64,000 nucleotides of DNA from Mesorhizobium kowhaii (lineage in GTDB: Bacteria > Pseudomonadota > Alphaproteobacteria > Rhizobiales > Rhizobiaceae). The notes under the pieces are model-generated. The model was not told the origin of the DNA, ran no database searches, and was given only the letters and a program-made list of their open reading frames with translations. Position numbers and translations under genes: made by a program. This document shows positions 19,382 through 28,883 of the stretch, one piece after another; within the stretch, counting starts at the first letter, position 1, and each line of letters begins with the position of its first letter. The stretch is taken from NCBI RefSeq assembly GCF_003253745.1, contig NZ_MZXV01000085.1, positions 186,001-250,000 of the forward strand, read 5' to 3'.

Positions 19382-20980
19382 CTATACGGGCGAAAGCCGG
19401 CGCAGCGCTACGCCAGCCTCATGCTTGCGTTGGGGCAGGGGTTCCTTGGCGAGCTGCGTTGCGAACCTTACTGCGTCGGCTGGTAGAGTTCCGAAGCGGC
19501 CTCTTTCAGCGCGGCGACGACCGTCGGGTCTGAAATACATCATGTGCCCGCCCTCGACGACATCGAGACGGATGGGCTTGGCGTTGGCGAGTGACGGGAT
19601 CTGGCTCACCAAGTAGCGCGAAGCCAGGTAAGGCGTGACAAGGTCGGTGTAGCCATTGACGATGACCACGCCGAGCGCAGGGTTCAGCGAGCGCGCTCGC
19701 TGCAGATCATCCATCACGCCGGCATAGCCTTGCCGCGAGATGCCGTAATCCCAATTGTGGCTGATATCGCCGTTGAGCAACCGGTAGCTGACATCGGTGT
19801 GGAAATTCAGTTCGTCACGGGCGTAGCCGACGAAAGCCGAGGTCAGTGCCGGGACGCTGCGGTCGAGCACCGGATCCGGACCGGCAATGCCGGCGCTCTC
19901 CGGCGCGATATCGGCAGTCGCGATCGTGCCGTCATAAGGACTGAGCACATTGCCGCTGGCGCGGGCGAACTCCCTTGCGAACAGTCCGGTCGGGATGCGG
20001 GCGAAGTTCCGCTGGACGAGGTCGAGCGGCAGGCCGGTGATCTCCGCCACGCGCTGGCTCGCCAGCCGCCCGCCTTGCTCCAGCCCGCTGGCGAGAGCCG
20101 CAAGGTAATCGCCCAACGCGTAGTGCTCGACCTCGGCGAGCTTCTCCCGCAGCGCCTCGTCACCAATGCCTTCGGCGTGCAGGCGCACCGCCGCCAGCGA
20201 GGGAAGTTCGAGCGCCCAATGCAGCGGCTCGAATTCGTCGGGCTGGACAAGCATGAATTCGAGCGCTGGCGAGATCAGCAAGATGCCGCTTGGACTGATG
20301 CCGATATCCTCTTGCAGTGTCCTGGCGAGCAGCGCCGCCCGGAACCCGCCATAGCTTTCCCCGGCGAGGAACAACGGAGATCCGGTGCGGCTGTTCTGAG
20401 CAAGATAGAGCCGGATGAAAGCCCCCATTGAACTGGCATCCTGGTTGACACCCCAGAAGTCGTGCGTGTCCTGGCCCGGTGCCTCGCGGCTGTAGCCGGC
20501 TCCGACCGGATCGACGAAGACGAGGTCGGTCATGTCGAGCCAACTGTCCGGATTGTCGATGAGTTTTTGCGGCGAAGGCAGGAATTCCCCCTCGGTTCCG
20601 GTGGCTATCACGCGCGGTCCGAGCGCGCCGATATGCAGATAGGCGGACGCGGCTCCCGGGCCACCGTTGAACACGAAGGTGATCGGGCGCCGCGAGTCTT
20701 TCACCGCGCCCGCCGGCGATCGCAGCGTGTAGGCGACATAGAAGATCTCCGCCGTGACCTCGCCCTTGCCGGAAAGCAGCGACAGCGTGCCGGCCGTAGC
20801 CTGATATTGCAGGCTGCGCCCGGCGATGGTGATCGAATGGTCCGTGGTCTGCGCGGGCGGCAGCAACGACAGCACGCCATCCGTCGGCGCAGGGCGCTCG
20901 GCTGTTTCGGCCAAGACGGGTTGCACGAGAGCGGTGAGTATCAGCAGGATGGCGGGAATGAGTTTCAGCCTGGTACGCAT
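19382..20980 (-). CDS. Secreted S10-family serine carboxypeptidase-like peptidase
   Basis: 532 aa. The frame extends upstream to 21196, but the ATG at 20980 has GGAGG five bases away and begins a clear Sec signal peptide (MRTRLKLIPAILLILTALVQPVLA). The catalytic triad of the S10 family is visible: Ser in GESYGG, Asp in NGYTDLVTP, His in EGGHMMYF. The oxyanion-region motif VFNGGPGAAS is present. Such enzymes remove C-terminal residues and are commoner in eukaryotes, though rhizobia carry exported versions. Periplasmic or extracellular. No linked peptide transporter. Confidence 0.88.
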   Translation of the reverse strand: MRTRLKLIPAILLILTALVQPVLAETAERPAPTDGVLSLLPPAQTTDHSITIAGRSLQYQATAGTLSLLSGKGEVTAEIFYVAYTLRSPAGAVKDSRRPITFVFNGGPGAASAYLHIGALGPRVIATGTEGEFLPSPQKLIDNPDSWLDMTDLVFVDPVGAGYSREAPGQDTHDFWGVNQDASSMGAFIRLYLAQNSRTGSPLFLAGESYGGFRAALLARTLQEDIGISPSGILLISPALEFMLVQPDEFEPLHWALELPSLAAVRLHAEGIGDEALREKLAEVEHYALGDYLAALASGLEQGGRLASQRVAEITGLPLDLVQRNFARIPTGLFAREFARASGNVLSPYDGTIATADIAPESAGIAGPDPVLDRSVPALTSAFVGYARDELNFHTDVSYRLLNGDISHNWDYGISRQGYAGVMDDLQRARSLNPALGVVIVNGYTDLVTPYLASRYLVSQIPSLANAKPIRLDVVEGGHMMYFRPDGRRRAERGRFGTLPADAVRFATQLAKEPLPQRKHEAGVALRRLSPV

Positions 20981-21170
20981 GACGCCTCCGGGAACGACTG
21001 TCGCATAGGTATGGCCGAGGCGATCGAAGTCAAAGGAAATGGCTTGTGGCAATGGTCTGTGTCTCCTGGCGCCGCGTTCCTTTGCGCTGTCCTCCAGCGC
21101 ATCCAAGGGTCTGCACATACCTCGCAACACAATGCTAAGAAGGCACCGAAGACTGTCGAAAGGAACGAAA

Positions 21171-21677
21171 ATGGATGCCACCGAACTGAAGGCCATGCAG
21201 GCGCCGCTGAAGCAGGCCTATCGCGACGACGCTTCGCAGGCGCTGATCACGCTTCGCGCCAAAGGGTCGATCGACGACCAGTCGGTTGCCTGCAAGGTGG
21301 AGACGGGCAGGGCGATTACAATCGCCGGGCTGCATCCCGCGACCGGTGGCTCAGGGCTCGAGCTCTGCTCGGGCGACATGCTGCTGGAGGCGCTGGTGGC
21401 CTGCGCCGGGGTGACGCTGAAGGCGGTGGCGACGGCGTTGGAGTTCAAGCTCGGCGCCGCCACGGTAGAAGCCGAAGGCGACCTTGATTTTCGCGGCACG
21501 CTCGGTGTCGCCAAGGATGCGCCGGTCGGCTTTCGCGCCATCCGGCTCAATTTCAGTCTCGACACCGACGAGCCGCAGGAGCGGATAGACTCGCTGCTGA
21601 AGCTGACCGAGCGCTATTGCGTGGTGTTCCAGACCATCAACAGCAAGCCGGAGCTTACGGTGAGCACACGGCGCTGA
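21171..21677 (+). CDS. OsmC-family protein
   Basis: 168 aa. Belongs to the OsmC/Ohr fold: a GS-rich strand GLHPATGGSGLELCSGDMLLEALVACAGVT and a late ERYCVVFQTI. Cysteines at about 64, 77 and 145 are available; the pair 77/145 occupies positions like the peroxidatic and resolving Cys of OsmC thiol peroxidases, although the exact Ohr spacing cannot be proved by eye. The ATG at 21171 has an AAAGGA RBS. Likely a cytoplasmic peroxide- or osmotic-stress protein. Confidence 0.85.
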   Translation: MDATELKAMQAPLKQAYRDDASQALITLRAKGSIDDQSVACKVETGRAITIAGLHPATGGSGLELCSGDMLLEALVACAGVTLKAVATALEFKLGAATVEAEGDLDFRGTLGVAKDAPVGFRAIRLNFSLDTDEPQERIDSLLKLTERYCVVFQTINSKPELTVSTRR

Positions 21678-21727
21678 AACGCCACGAAATCCGCGGCCGC
21701 CGGCCACGGATCTCGTGCGCCTGATGC

Positions 21728-21946
21728 TTACTGCGCCGCCGGCTCTTCGGCGTCGCCCTCGTCGGTGAAGGGCGAGGCGCTCGGCACGCATTGCACCGAC
21801 CAGCCGGTCGGTGTCGGCTGCTTCTGATATTCGGTGATGGCGGCGGTGCACTGTTCGCGCTTGTCGAAGGTGCTGGGCAGCACGACCATGCCGCCCTGCG
21901 GGCCGGCGATTACCAGATACCAGACCAACGCTACGGTCGAAGCCAT
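21728..21946 (-). CDS. Small conserved-type membrane/secreted protein, function unknown
   Basis: 72 aa. Starts MASTVALVWYLVIAGPQGG, a single hydrophobic segment, then a short domain with two cysteines (REQCTAAITEY and WSVQCVP) and an acidic tail. AAGGAAA precedes the ATG at 21946. The pattern resembles small rhizobial hypothetical proteins with a signal segment and a disulfide; I do not recognise a named family. Confidence 0.6.
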   Translation of the reverse strand: MASTVALVWYLVIAGPQGGMVVLPSTFDKREQCTAAITEYQKQPTPTGWSVQCVPSASPFTDEGDAEEPAAQ

Positions 21947-22116
21947 GGGGAATTTCCTTGTTCTGCCCAGCCAGGGCGTCTGTTGCGGGAGTCGTTACTT
22001 CTACCAACTCCATGGAAATGACGAAAGCATGACCGCCGCGCAGCCTTCCACCGTCACATCACAGCCGCGTGATGATACGGTGGATTCTAGTCCCAATTCC
22101 TGAGGTCCAAGCGGGC

Positions 22117-22746
22117 TCAGTTGGTGGCAAAACAATAGACCAGGCCGTCACCGCCGGTGCCTTTCAGCGCCTCCTGGCTGCAGCCGCCCGGCGACGCGTG
22201 CGAGGAGTTCCAGGATTTGGCAGCCGCCGAATCGTCGAGGCCGGTGCGGTCGTGATGGCCCATCATGGCTGCGCCTTCGGCGCCGCTCAGCGTCCAGTCA
22301 CCGCAGGTCTGGTCGGCGATCCTCGTGCCGTCGGGCTTGGAGCCGGTCAGCACGTCGTGCCGGTTTGGCGTGTCGCCGCGGCCGTTGACCACTTCGCCCT
22401 TCTCGTTCAGAGCCGTCTGCTTGGTGATGCCATTGGTGTCGCTGTGCAATGAGGCGACGTCGTCGGCGATCTTCACACCCTTGGCGTTCACCCACGGCCC
22501 CTTGCCGATGCGGTCGCGCGCGTCGGTGTCGCTGGTCGACAGATAGGCGGCCCAGCTCTTGCCGTTGACGCCGGCGGCTTCCGCCAGCGAGGCGCAATGC
22601 GCGTCCGCACCCTTGAGGCCGCCGAGGTCGGCACCCTTGCAGGAGCCAACGCTGGTGACGAAGAAGCTCATCGTTGCGTCTTGCGAATCGGCAGCGCCCG
22701 CGGCTGCGATCAGGGCGGCGGCGGTGGCGAGAAGCACTCTGCGCAT
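22117..22746 (-). CDS. Secreted lectin-like protein (endostatin/C-type-lectin-like fold)
   Basis: 209 aa with a signal peptide (1-21, cut after AAGAADS-type region). The mature part opens with SFFVTSVGSCKGADLGGLKGADAHC, then WAAYLSTSDTDARDRIGKGPWVN, four or more cysteines, and ends with CSQEALKGTGGDGLVYCFA. This order is that of the collagen-NC10/endostatin-like domain found in bacterial proteins annotated as lectins. GGAGG precedes the ATG. Periplasmic or secreted; sugar binding is inference from the fold only. Confidence 0.6.
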   Translation of the reverse strand: MRRVLLATAAALIAAAGAADSQDATMSFFVTSVGSCKGADLGGLKGADAHCASLAEAAGVNGKSWAAYLSTSDTDARDRIGKGPWVNAKGVKIADDVASLHSDTNGITKQTALNEKGEVVNGRGDTPNRHDVLTGSKPDGTRIADQTCGDWTLSGAEGAAMMGHHDRTGLDDSAAAKSWNSSHASPGGCSQEALKGTGGDGLVYCFATN

Positions 22747-22825
22747 GGTGTCCTCCGTTCAGGGTTCGAATGTCTGACATTCGAAGAACGTCGGCAGTGC
22801 CGAAAATCTTCCGGCAAAAAAGCAG

Positions 22826-23566
22826 CTATTCCGGCTGACGATAGGCGACAAAGCGGTTGTGCTTGGCCTGGAAGATCAGTCCGGTCTCTTTCAGGTCCGG
22901 GCTGGCCAGCGGCACGATAAGTTTGGCGACCTCCGAGGGGTGCGGCAGTGTTGCGGGATCCTCGCCAGGCACCGCCTGGGCGCGCATCGCGGTGCGGGTG
23001 GCGCCTGGGTCGGCGGCGTTGACCCTGAGCGGCAGGCTTTGCGTCTCATGCGCCCAGGAGCGCATCATCGTCTCGACCGCAGCCTTTGATGCCGCGTAGG
23101 GGGCCCAGAAGGCGCGCGCCGAGTGGGCCGAATTCGCGGACAGCAAAATGGCGCGGCCGGCGTCGGAGAGCCGCAGCAGCGGGTCGACCGAGCGGATCAG
23201 CCGCCATGTCGAGATGACGTTGATGGTCATCACCTTCTCGAACGTTTTCGCCTCGACATGGCCTATCGGCGAGATGACGCCGAGCACGGCGGCATTGGCG
23301 ACGAGAATGTCGAGCTTGCCCCAGCGTTCATGGATGGCGCCGCCCAGCCGGTCGATGCCGGCCATATCGGCGAGGTCGAGCGGCACCAGCGTCGCCTGGC
23401 CGCCGGCCGCCTTGATCTGATCGTCGAGCTCTTCCAGCCCGCCGACGGTGCGCGCAACCGCGATGACATGCGCGCCGGCGGCAGCCAGGTCCTTGGCGAT
23501 GAAATAGCCGATGCCGCGCGAGGCGCCGGTGACGACCGCAACGCGGCCGGTAAGGTCGAGGGTCAT
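22826..23566 (-). CDS. Short-chain dehydrogenase/reductase (SDR)
   Basis: 246 aa. TGASRGIGYF cofactor loop at 14-23, NAAV in place of NNAG, catalytic Ser in LLSANSAHSARAFWAPYAASK and Tyr-x3-Lys in YAASK. It is similar in length to FabG but divergent in the NAG motif. It follows purF on the same strand after 48 bp, a position conserved in rhizobia, so it may be read through from the purF promoter. Substrate unknown. Confidence 0.88.
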   Translation of the reverse strand: MTLDLTGRVAVVTGASRGIGYFIAKDLAAAGAHVIAVARTVGGLEELDDQIKAAGGQATLVPLDLADMAGIDRLGGAIHERWGKLDILVANAAVLGVISPIGHVEAKTFEKVMTINVISTWRLIRSVDPLLRLSDAGRAILLSANSAHSARAFWAPYAASKAAVETMMRSWAHETQSLPLRVNAADPGATRTAMRAQAVPGEDPATLPHPSEVAKLIVPLASPDLKETGLIFQAKHNRFVAYRQPE

Positions 23567-23614
23567 GCGATGGATTCCGGGAATTTGACTAACGCAGATG
23601 ACGGTCCGGCAATC

Positions 23615-25084
23615 CTAAGACCCGCTCGTCGCCAGCAGCGACAGCGTGCGCACATTGTCGTGGCCTTCGAAGTCGAGCAGGCGGGTCGGGTACTGGCCGG
23701 TGAAGCAGGCATCGCAGAATTGCGGCTGGTCGTTGTCGCGGCTGGCCTCGCCGACGGCGCGATAAAGGCCATCGATGGTGAGAAAGCCGAGTGAATCGAC
23801 CCGGATGAACTCGGCCATTTCTTCCACCGACATGCGCGATGCCAGAAGCTTCGATTTTTCCGGCGTGTCGACACCATAGAAGCAGGAGGCGCGCGTCGGC
23901 GGCGAGGCGATGCGCATGTGCACTTCCTTGGCGCCGGCGTCGCGCACCATCTGCACGATCTTCTGGCTGGTGGTGCCGCGCACGATGCTGTCGTCGACCA
24001 GCACCACGCGCTTGCCCTCGATCATGCGGCGGTTGGCGTTGTGCTTCAGCTTGACGCCCATGTGGCGGATCGAATCGCCCGGCTGGATGAAGGTCCGGCC
24101 GACATAGTGGTTGCGGATGATGCCGAGCTCGAAGGGAATGCCGGCGGCTTGCGAAAAGCCGATCGCCGCCGGGGTGCCGGAATCCGGCACCGGCACGACG
24201 ATGTCGGCCTCGACCGGGCTTTCCTGCGCCAGTTCGGCGCCGATGCGCTTGCGCACCTCATAGACGTTGCGGCCTTCGACCGAGGAATCCGGCCGGGCGA
24301 AGTAGACGTATTCGAAAATGCAGAAGCGGGTCTTCTGGGGCTCGAACGGGAACAGGCTTTCAATGCCCTTGGACGTGACGACGACCATCTCGCCGGGCTT
24401 GAGATCGCGCACGAAACGCGCGCCGATGATGTCGAGCGCGCAGGTTTCGGACGCCAGGATCCAGGCTCCGTCGAGATCGCCGAGCACCAGCGGCCGGATG
24501 CCGAGCGGATCGCGGCAGCCGATCATCTTCTTGGATGTCATCGCCACCAGCGAGAAGGCGCCCTCGACCTGGCGCACCGCGTCGATGAAACGCGAGTTCA
24601 AATCGCGCTCCTTGCTGGTGGCGACAAGGTGCAACAGCGTCTCGGTGTCGGAGGTGGACGAGAAGATCGCGCCCTGCTTCTGCAGCGCGCGCTGCACGGT
24701 CATGGCGTTGGTCAGGTTGCCGTTGTGGGCGACGGCAAAGCCGCCATCGGCCAGTTCGGCGAAGAAGGGCTGGATGTTGCGCATGCCGGCGCCGCCCGTG
24801 GTGGCGTAGCGCGTATGGCCGATGGCGCGGTTGCCTTGCAGGCTGTCGATGACGCGCTGCTTGGTGAAGGTGTCGCCGATCAGGCCGACATGGCGTTCGA
24901 CATGGAACTGGGTGCCGTCATAGGAAACGATACCGGCGGCTTCCTGGCCGCGATGCTGCAGCGCATGCAGGCCAAGTGTGACGATGGCTGCCGCATCCTG
25001 CCGGCCGAAGATGCCGAACACGCCGCATTCGTCGTGGAAATGGTCGTCGGCCTCGGCGGAAAGCACGTCGTCTGCGTCTGCCAT
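23615..25084 (-). CDS. purF: Amidophosphoribosyltransferase
   Basis: 489 aa from the ATG at 25084 (GGAG seven bases upstream); in-frame alternatives at 25108 and 25156 lack RBS. First committed step of purine synthesis: PRPP plus glutamine to phosphoribosylamine. The N-terminal glutamine-amidotransferase nucleophile is Cys20 (DECGVFGIFG), so a 19-residue propeptide would be removed, as in the Bacillus-type enzyme. The C-terminal PRT domain has the PRPP loop VLVDDSIVRGTTS. Cysteines compatible with an Fe-S cluster occur (RFCIFEY, RASCFYG, FCDACFTGQYP). Cotranscribed with cvpA. Confidence 0.96.
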   Translation of the reverse strand: MADADDVLSAEADDHFHDECGVFGIFGRQDAAAIVTLGLHALQHRGQEAAGIVSYDGTQFHVERHVGLIGDTFTKQRVIDSLQGNRAIGHTRYATTGGAGMRNIQPFFAELADGGFAVAHNGNLTNAMTVQRALQKQGAIFSSTSDTETLLHLVATSKERDLNSRFIDAVRQVEGAFSLVAMTSKKMIGCRDPLGIRPLVLGDLDGAWILASETCALDIIGARFVRDLKPGEMVVVTSKGIESLFPFEPQKTRFCIFEYVYFARPDSSVEGRNVYEVRKRIGAELAQESPVEADIVVPVPDSGTPAAIGFSQAAGIPFELGIIRNHYVGRTFIQPGDSIRHMGVKLKHNANRRMIEGKRVVLVDDSIVRGTTSQKIVQMVRDAGAKEVHMRIASPPTRASCFYGVDTPEKSKLLASRMSVEEMAEFIRVDSLGFLTIDGLYRAVGEASRDNDQPQFCDACFTGQYPTRLLDFEGHDNVRTLSLLATSGS

Positions 25085-25189
25085 CTTAAGCTCCGCTAAA
25101 ATCGCCATATAATGCGGGTTCGCGTCGAAAGCAACGCACACCGTGCAGCCGTTCACACCATCGTCAGTTCACGGCGCCCGTTCCGGGCG

Positions 25190-25858
25190 TCAGTTTGCCG
25201 GTGCAGCTGGTGCTGGATTGGCCGGGGCGTTGTCCGCGGGCGGTGTTGCGGCGTCATCGTCCGGAGCGGGCGTATTGGCATCGTCGCCACCTGCCGGAGC
25301 ATCCGCCGCCGGTGCGTCCGGAGCCGCGGGCGTCTCGGCAGCCGGCTGATTCGGATTGAGCTTCTTGAGGATGGCGTTTTCCGGATCCTCGGGCAGCAGG
25401 CTTTCGAGCTTGGCGCCGATCTGTTCCAGCAACGGCCGCGACTTGGCATCCGTGACCCAGGCCGGTGCCTTGGCGCCAGCCAGCCAGTTGAAGAACAGCA
25501 GCGCGACGGCAACGACCAGAATGCCGCGTGCCGCGCCGTAGAGGAAGCCCAGCGTGCGGTCGAGTGCGCCGATCCTGGAATCGATGATCCAGTCGGCGAG
25601 CTTCATGGTGATGACCGAGACGACGATCAGCGCAATGACGAAGACGATGCCGGCGGCAGCCGCCATGGCGATCTTTTCGTTGTCGATGTAAGGCTTGAGG
25701 TAAGGCAGGACCGGCTTGTAGAAGAAGAACGCCGCCGCTGCCGCCGCTGCCCAGGAGACGACGGACAGGATTTCGCGCGAAAAGCCGCGAACCATGGCGA
25801 GCATCGCCGAGACCAGGGTGAAGCCGACGAGAATTCCGTCAAGCAGCGTAATCGGCAT
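25190..25858 (-). CDS. cvpA: CvpA-family membrane protein with acidic Ala/Pro tail
   Basis: 222 aa. Four hydrophobic helices in about 5-125, as in CvpA (colicin V production protein), with the conserved DRTLGFLYGAARG segment. Residues 160-222 are a low-complexity Ala/Pro/Asp tail absent from E. coli CvpA. Upstream of purF as in many proteobacteria. CvpA has been linked to envelope homeostasis, but its molecular role is not settled. Inner membrane. Confidence 0.9.
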   Translation of the reverse strand: MPITLLDGILVGFTLVSAMLAMVRGFSREILSVVSWAAAAAAAFFFYKPVLPYLKPYIDNEKIAMAAAAGIVFVIALIVVSVITMKLADWIIDSRIGALDRTLGFLYGAARGILVVAVALLFFNWLAGAKAPAWVTDAKSRPLLEQIGAKLESLLPEDPENAILKKLNPNQPAAETPAAPDAPAADAPAGGDDANTPAPDDDAATPPADNAPANPAPAAPAN

Positions 25859-25896
25859 GTCTTTCGCCCCACTCCATGAGCCGCATTATAGCGCGG

Positions 25897-25943
25897 AGCA
25901 TCGGGTTTTCCCAAAACCGGTTCCCACTTTCGGGTCCGATGCT
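25897..25943. repeat. RIME-like palindromic intergenic repeat (copy 1)
   Basis: AGCATCGG (25897-25904) pairs with CCGATGCT (25936-25943); the interior holds CCCAAAACCGG and CACTTTCGGG. The same interior recurs at 30480-30521 and 32952-32994, so this is a dispersed family of the kind described as rhizobial intergenic mosaic elements. It begins directly after the radA stop codon, where it could form a 3' hairpin in the radA-cvpA transcript. Confidence 0.75.
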
Positions 25944-27347
25944 CTAATCTTGCTCGTCCACGCGGCTTCGGCGTGAGCCGGCTATGCGTGCCACGAGGTC
26001 GGCAAGCTCGGTCGGCTGGAAAGCACCGGCCCCGATCCCCCCGGCAAGTTCCTCGCTGCCCAAGGGCAGAACCGCGCTTCCAAAACCCAGCTTTTCGGCT
26101 TCCTTGAGGCGCTGTTGCGCATGCGCAACCGGCCTCACGGCGCCCGAAAGGCTGATTTCGCCGAAATAGACGCAATCGGCGGGAAGGGCAAGACCGGTGA
26201 GCGAGGAAACCAGTGCCGCCGCCACCGCCAGATCGGCCGCGGGCTCCGAAATGCGATAGCCGCCGGCGACGTTGAGATAGACATCATGGCTGCCGAAGCG
26301 CACCCCGCAATGGGCTTCGAGAACCGCCAGGATCATCGACAGCCGGGCGCCGTCCCAGCCGACGACGGCGCGGCGCGGCGTGCCGAGCGAGGACGGCGCG
26401 ACCAGTGCCTGGATCTCGACCAGCACCGGCCTCGTGCCCTCCATGCCGGCGAAAACCGCGGCACCGGGCGATTTCGCATGGCGCTCGCCAAGGAAAAGCT
26501 CGGACGGGTTGGCAACCTCGCGCAGGCCCTTGTCCGACATTTCGAAGACGCCGATCTCGTCGGTCGGTCCAAAGCGGTTCTTCACCGTGCGCAGGATGCG
26601 GAAGTGATGGCCGCCTTCGCCCTCGAAGTAGAGCACGGCGTCGACCATATGCTCGACGACGCGTGGCCCGGCGATCTGGCCTTCCTTGGTGACATGGCCG
26701 ACCAGGACGATCGCCGCACCCGTGGATTTCGCATAGCGGATCATCGCCTGGGCGGCGGCGCGCACCTGGGTGACGGTGCCTGGCGCCGAATCGGCGAGGT
26801 CGGTCCACAGCGTCTGGATCGAGTCGAGGATCACCAGGTCCGGCCGCTTGCCGTCGGCGATGGTGGCCAGGATGTCCTCGACATTGGTCTCGGCTGCAAG
26901 TTCCACTGGGGCGGCGGCAACACCGAGCCGCTGCGCCCGTAGCCTGATCTGCGCGACGGCCTCTTCGCCCGAGACATAGACGACGCGGTGGCCTTTTGAC
27001 GCCAGTGCAGCTGCGGCCTGGGTGAGCAGCGTCGATTTGCCGATGCCGGGATCGCCGCCGACCAGCAGCGCCGAGCCGCGCACGAAGCCGCCACCGGTGG
27101 CGCGATCGAGCTCGCCGATGCCCGAGATGATGCGCGGCGCGTCCTCGATGTCGCCCGACAGCGTGGTCAGCACCACCGCGCGGCCCTTGCGGGCATTGCG
27201 CGTGTTGGCCGGTCCCGAGCCGATGCCGCCGGACGTGCCTTCCTCGACGAGTGTGTTCCACTCGCCGCAGGCGTCGCATTTGCCGGCCCAGCGCTGGTGC
27301 ACCGATCCGCAATTCTGGCAGATGAACTGAACGCGCGATTTGGCCAT
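25944..27347 (-). CDS. radA: DNA repair protein RadA
   Basis: 467 aa. N-terminal zinc finger with Cys10-x2-Cys13 and Cys24-x2-Cys27; RecA-like ATPase with Walker A GGDPGIGKST (about 95-104); RadA-specific KNRFG motif (VKNRFGPTDEIG); C-terminal Lon-like domain (DVYLNVAGGYRISEPAADLAVA). RadA is a hexameric helicase that drives branch migration of recombination intermediates. It follows dnaB by 45 bp. In related Rhizobiales an alanine racemase gene (alr) often separates dnaB and radA; it is not here. Confidence 0.96.
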   Translation of the reverse strand: MAKSRVQFICQNCGSVHQRWAGKCDACGEWNTLVEEGTSGGIGSGPANTRNARKGRAVVLTTLSGDIEDAPRIISGIGELDRATGGGFVRGSALLVGGDPGIGKSTLLTQAAAALASKGHRVVYVSGEEAVAQIRLRAQRLGVAAAPVELAAETNVEDILATIADGKRPDLVILDSIQTLWTDLADSAPGTVTQVRAAAQAMIRYAKSTGAAIVLVGHVTKEGQIAGPRVVEHMVDAVLYFEGEGGHHFRILRTVKNRFGPTDEIGVFEMSDKGLREVANPSELFLGERHAKSPGAAVFAGMEGTRPVLVEIQALVAPSSLGTPRRAVVGWDGARLSMILAVLEAHCGVRFGSHDVYLNVAGGYRISEPAADLAVAAALVSSLTGLALPADCVYFGEISLSGAVRPVAHAQQRLKEAEKLGFGSAVLPLGSEELAGGIGAGAFQPTELADLVARIAGSRRSRVDEQD

Positions 27348-27392
27348 CAGTCGGATGCTGCCTGGCGAAGGAAAGAGACCTTTCTCAAGAGG

Positions 27393-28883
27393 TCACTCGA
27401 ACCTTTCCGGCAGGTGATGCTCTTCGGCAAGGTCGGAGAAGCGGGTGAATTCGCCCTGGAAGGCAAGGCTGACAGTGCCAGTCGGTCCATGGCGCTGCTT
27501 GGCAATGATCACTTCGGCCTTGCCCTGGACCTCGATCATCTTTGTTTCCCAGGCGAGGTGCTCGGGCGTGCCTTTCTCCGGCTCCTTGTTTTTGATGTAA
27601 TATTCCTCGCGGTACACAAAGAGCACCACGTCGGCGTCCTGCTCGATCGAGCCCGATTCGCGCAAGTCGGACAACTGAGGATGCTTGTCGTCGCGGCTTT
27701 CGACCTGACGCGAGAGCTGTGAGAGCGCGATGATCGGCACGCCAAGCTCCTTGCCGAGCGCCTTCAATCCTGTGGTGATCTCGGTGATTTCCTGGACGCG
27801 GTTCTGCGACGCCTTTGCGGACGAACCCTGCATGAGCTGGATATAGTCGATGACCATCAGATCCAGCCCGCGCTGGCGCTTGAGGCGGCGGGCGCGAGCC
27901 GCGAGCTGGGCAATCGAAATACCACCCGTCTGGTCGATGTAGAGCGGGCGCTTGTGGTTCTCCTGCGTGTACGCGACAAGCTTGCCGAAATCGGCTTCCG
28001 TCAGGTCGCCGCGCCTGATTTTCGACGATGGGATCTCGGTCTGCTCGGAGATGATGCGGGTGGCCAATTGCTCCGACGACATTTCGAGCGAGAAGAAGCC
28101 GACGACGCCGCCATTGGCTGCCTTGACGGAGCCGTCGGCCTGCTGGGCGGGCTCATAGGCGGCAGCGATATTGTAGGCGATGTTGGTGGCCAGCGATGTC
28201 TTGCCCATGCCCGGGCGGCCGGCGATGATGATCAAATCCGATGGCTGCAAGCCGCCCATGCGGTGGTCGAGATCGCGCAGGCCGGTGGCAATACCGGAGA
28301 GGTGGCCATCGCGCATATAGGCCGCACTGGCCATGTCGACGGCGTTCTTCAACGCATCGGAAAAACTTTCGAAACCGCCGTCGTAGCGGCCGTTTTCGGC
28401 CAGCTCGAACAGCCGCCGCTCGGCATCCTCGATCTGTTCGGTGGGCGCCATGTCGACCGGCGCGTCATAGGCGATGTTGACCATGTCCTCGCCGACGGTG
28501 ATCAGCGCGCGGCGCGTCGCAAGGTCATAGATGGCGCGGCCATAGTCGGTGGCGTTGACGACGGTGACGGCTTCCACCGCCAGCCGCACGACATATTGCG
28601 CCATCGTCATGTCGCCGACCTTCTCGTCGGCCGGCAGGAAGGTTTTTAGCGTGATCGGCGTCGCCACCTTGCCCATGCGGATGAACTCTGACGCCACCTC
28701 ATAGATCTTGCGGTGCAGCGGCTCGTAGAAATGGCTGGCCTTCAGGAAGTCCGAGACGCGGTAGAAGGCGTCGTTGTTGACGAGGATGGCGCCGAGCAGC
28801 GCCTGCTCGGCCTCGATGTTGTTCGGTGCTTCGCGATAGAGCGGTGTTTCCGCGACGCCGAATTTTCGCGCTGCTTCTGCCAT
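27393..28883 (-). CDS. dnaB: Replicative DNA helicase DnaB
   Basis: 496 aa. N-terminal helical domain (about 15-120: NIEAEQALLGAILVNNDAF), linker, and RecA-type helicase domain with Walker A AGRPGMGKTS (about 218-227), Walker B LDLMVIDYIQLM, and the SQLSRQVESRDDKHPQLSDLRESGSIEQDAD block diagnostic of DnaB. Hexameric 5'-3' helicase of the replisome. No intein or insertion is seen. The 221-bp region upstream of the gene probably holds its promoter. Confidence 0.97.
   Translation of the reverse strand: MAEAARKFGVAETPLYREAPNNIEAEQALLGAILVNNDAFYRVSDFLKASHFYEPLHRKIYEVASEFIRMGKVATPITLKTFLPADEKVGDMTMAQYVVRLAVEAVTVVNATDYGRAIYDLATRRALITVGEDMVNIAYDAPVDMAPTEQIEDAERRLFELAENGRYDGGFESFSDALKNAVDMASAAYMRDGHLSGIATGLRDLDHRMGGLQPSDLIIIAGRPGMGKTSLATNIAYNIAAAYEPAQQADGSVKAANGGVVGFFSLEMSSEQLATRIISEQTEIPSSKIRRGDLTEADFGKLVAYTQENHKRPLYIDQTGGISIAQLAARARRLKRQRGLDLMVIDYIQLMQGSSAKASQNRVQEITEITTGLKALGKELGVPIIALSQLSRQVESRDDKHPQLSDLRESGSIEQDADVVLFVYREEYYIKNKEPEKGTPEHLAWETKMIEVQGKAEVIIAKQRHGPTGTVSLAFQGEFTRFSDLAEEHHLPERFE

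Noticed and set aside
19382..21196. Longer 604-residue form of the S10 peptidase
   Set aside because: The first 72 residues would precede a clean signal peptide; the ATG at 20980 has a strong RBS.
23918..25099. 393-codon open frame on the plus strand
   Set aside because: Antisense to purF, which has all catalytic motifs; no RBS or family character.
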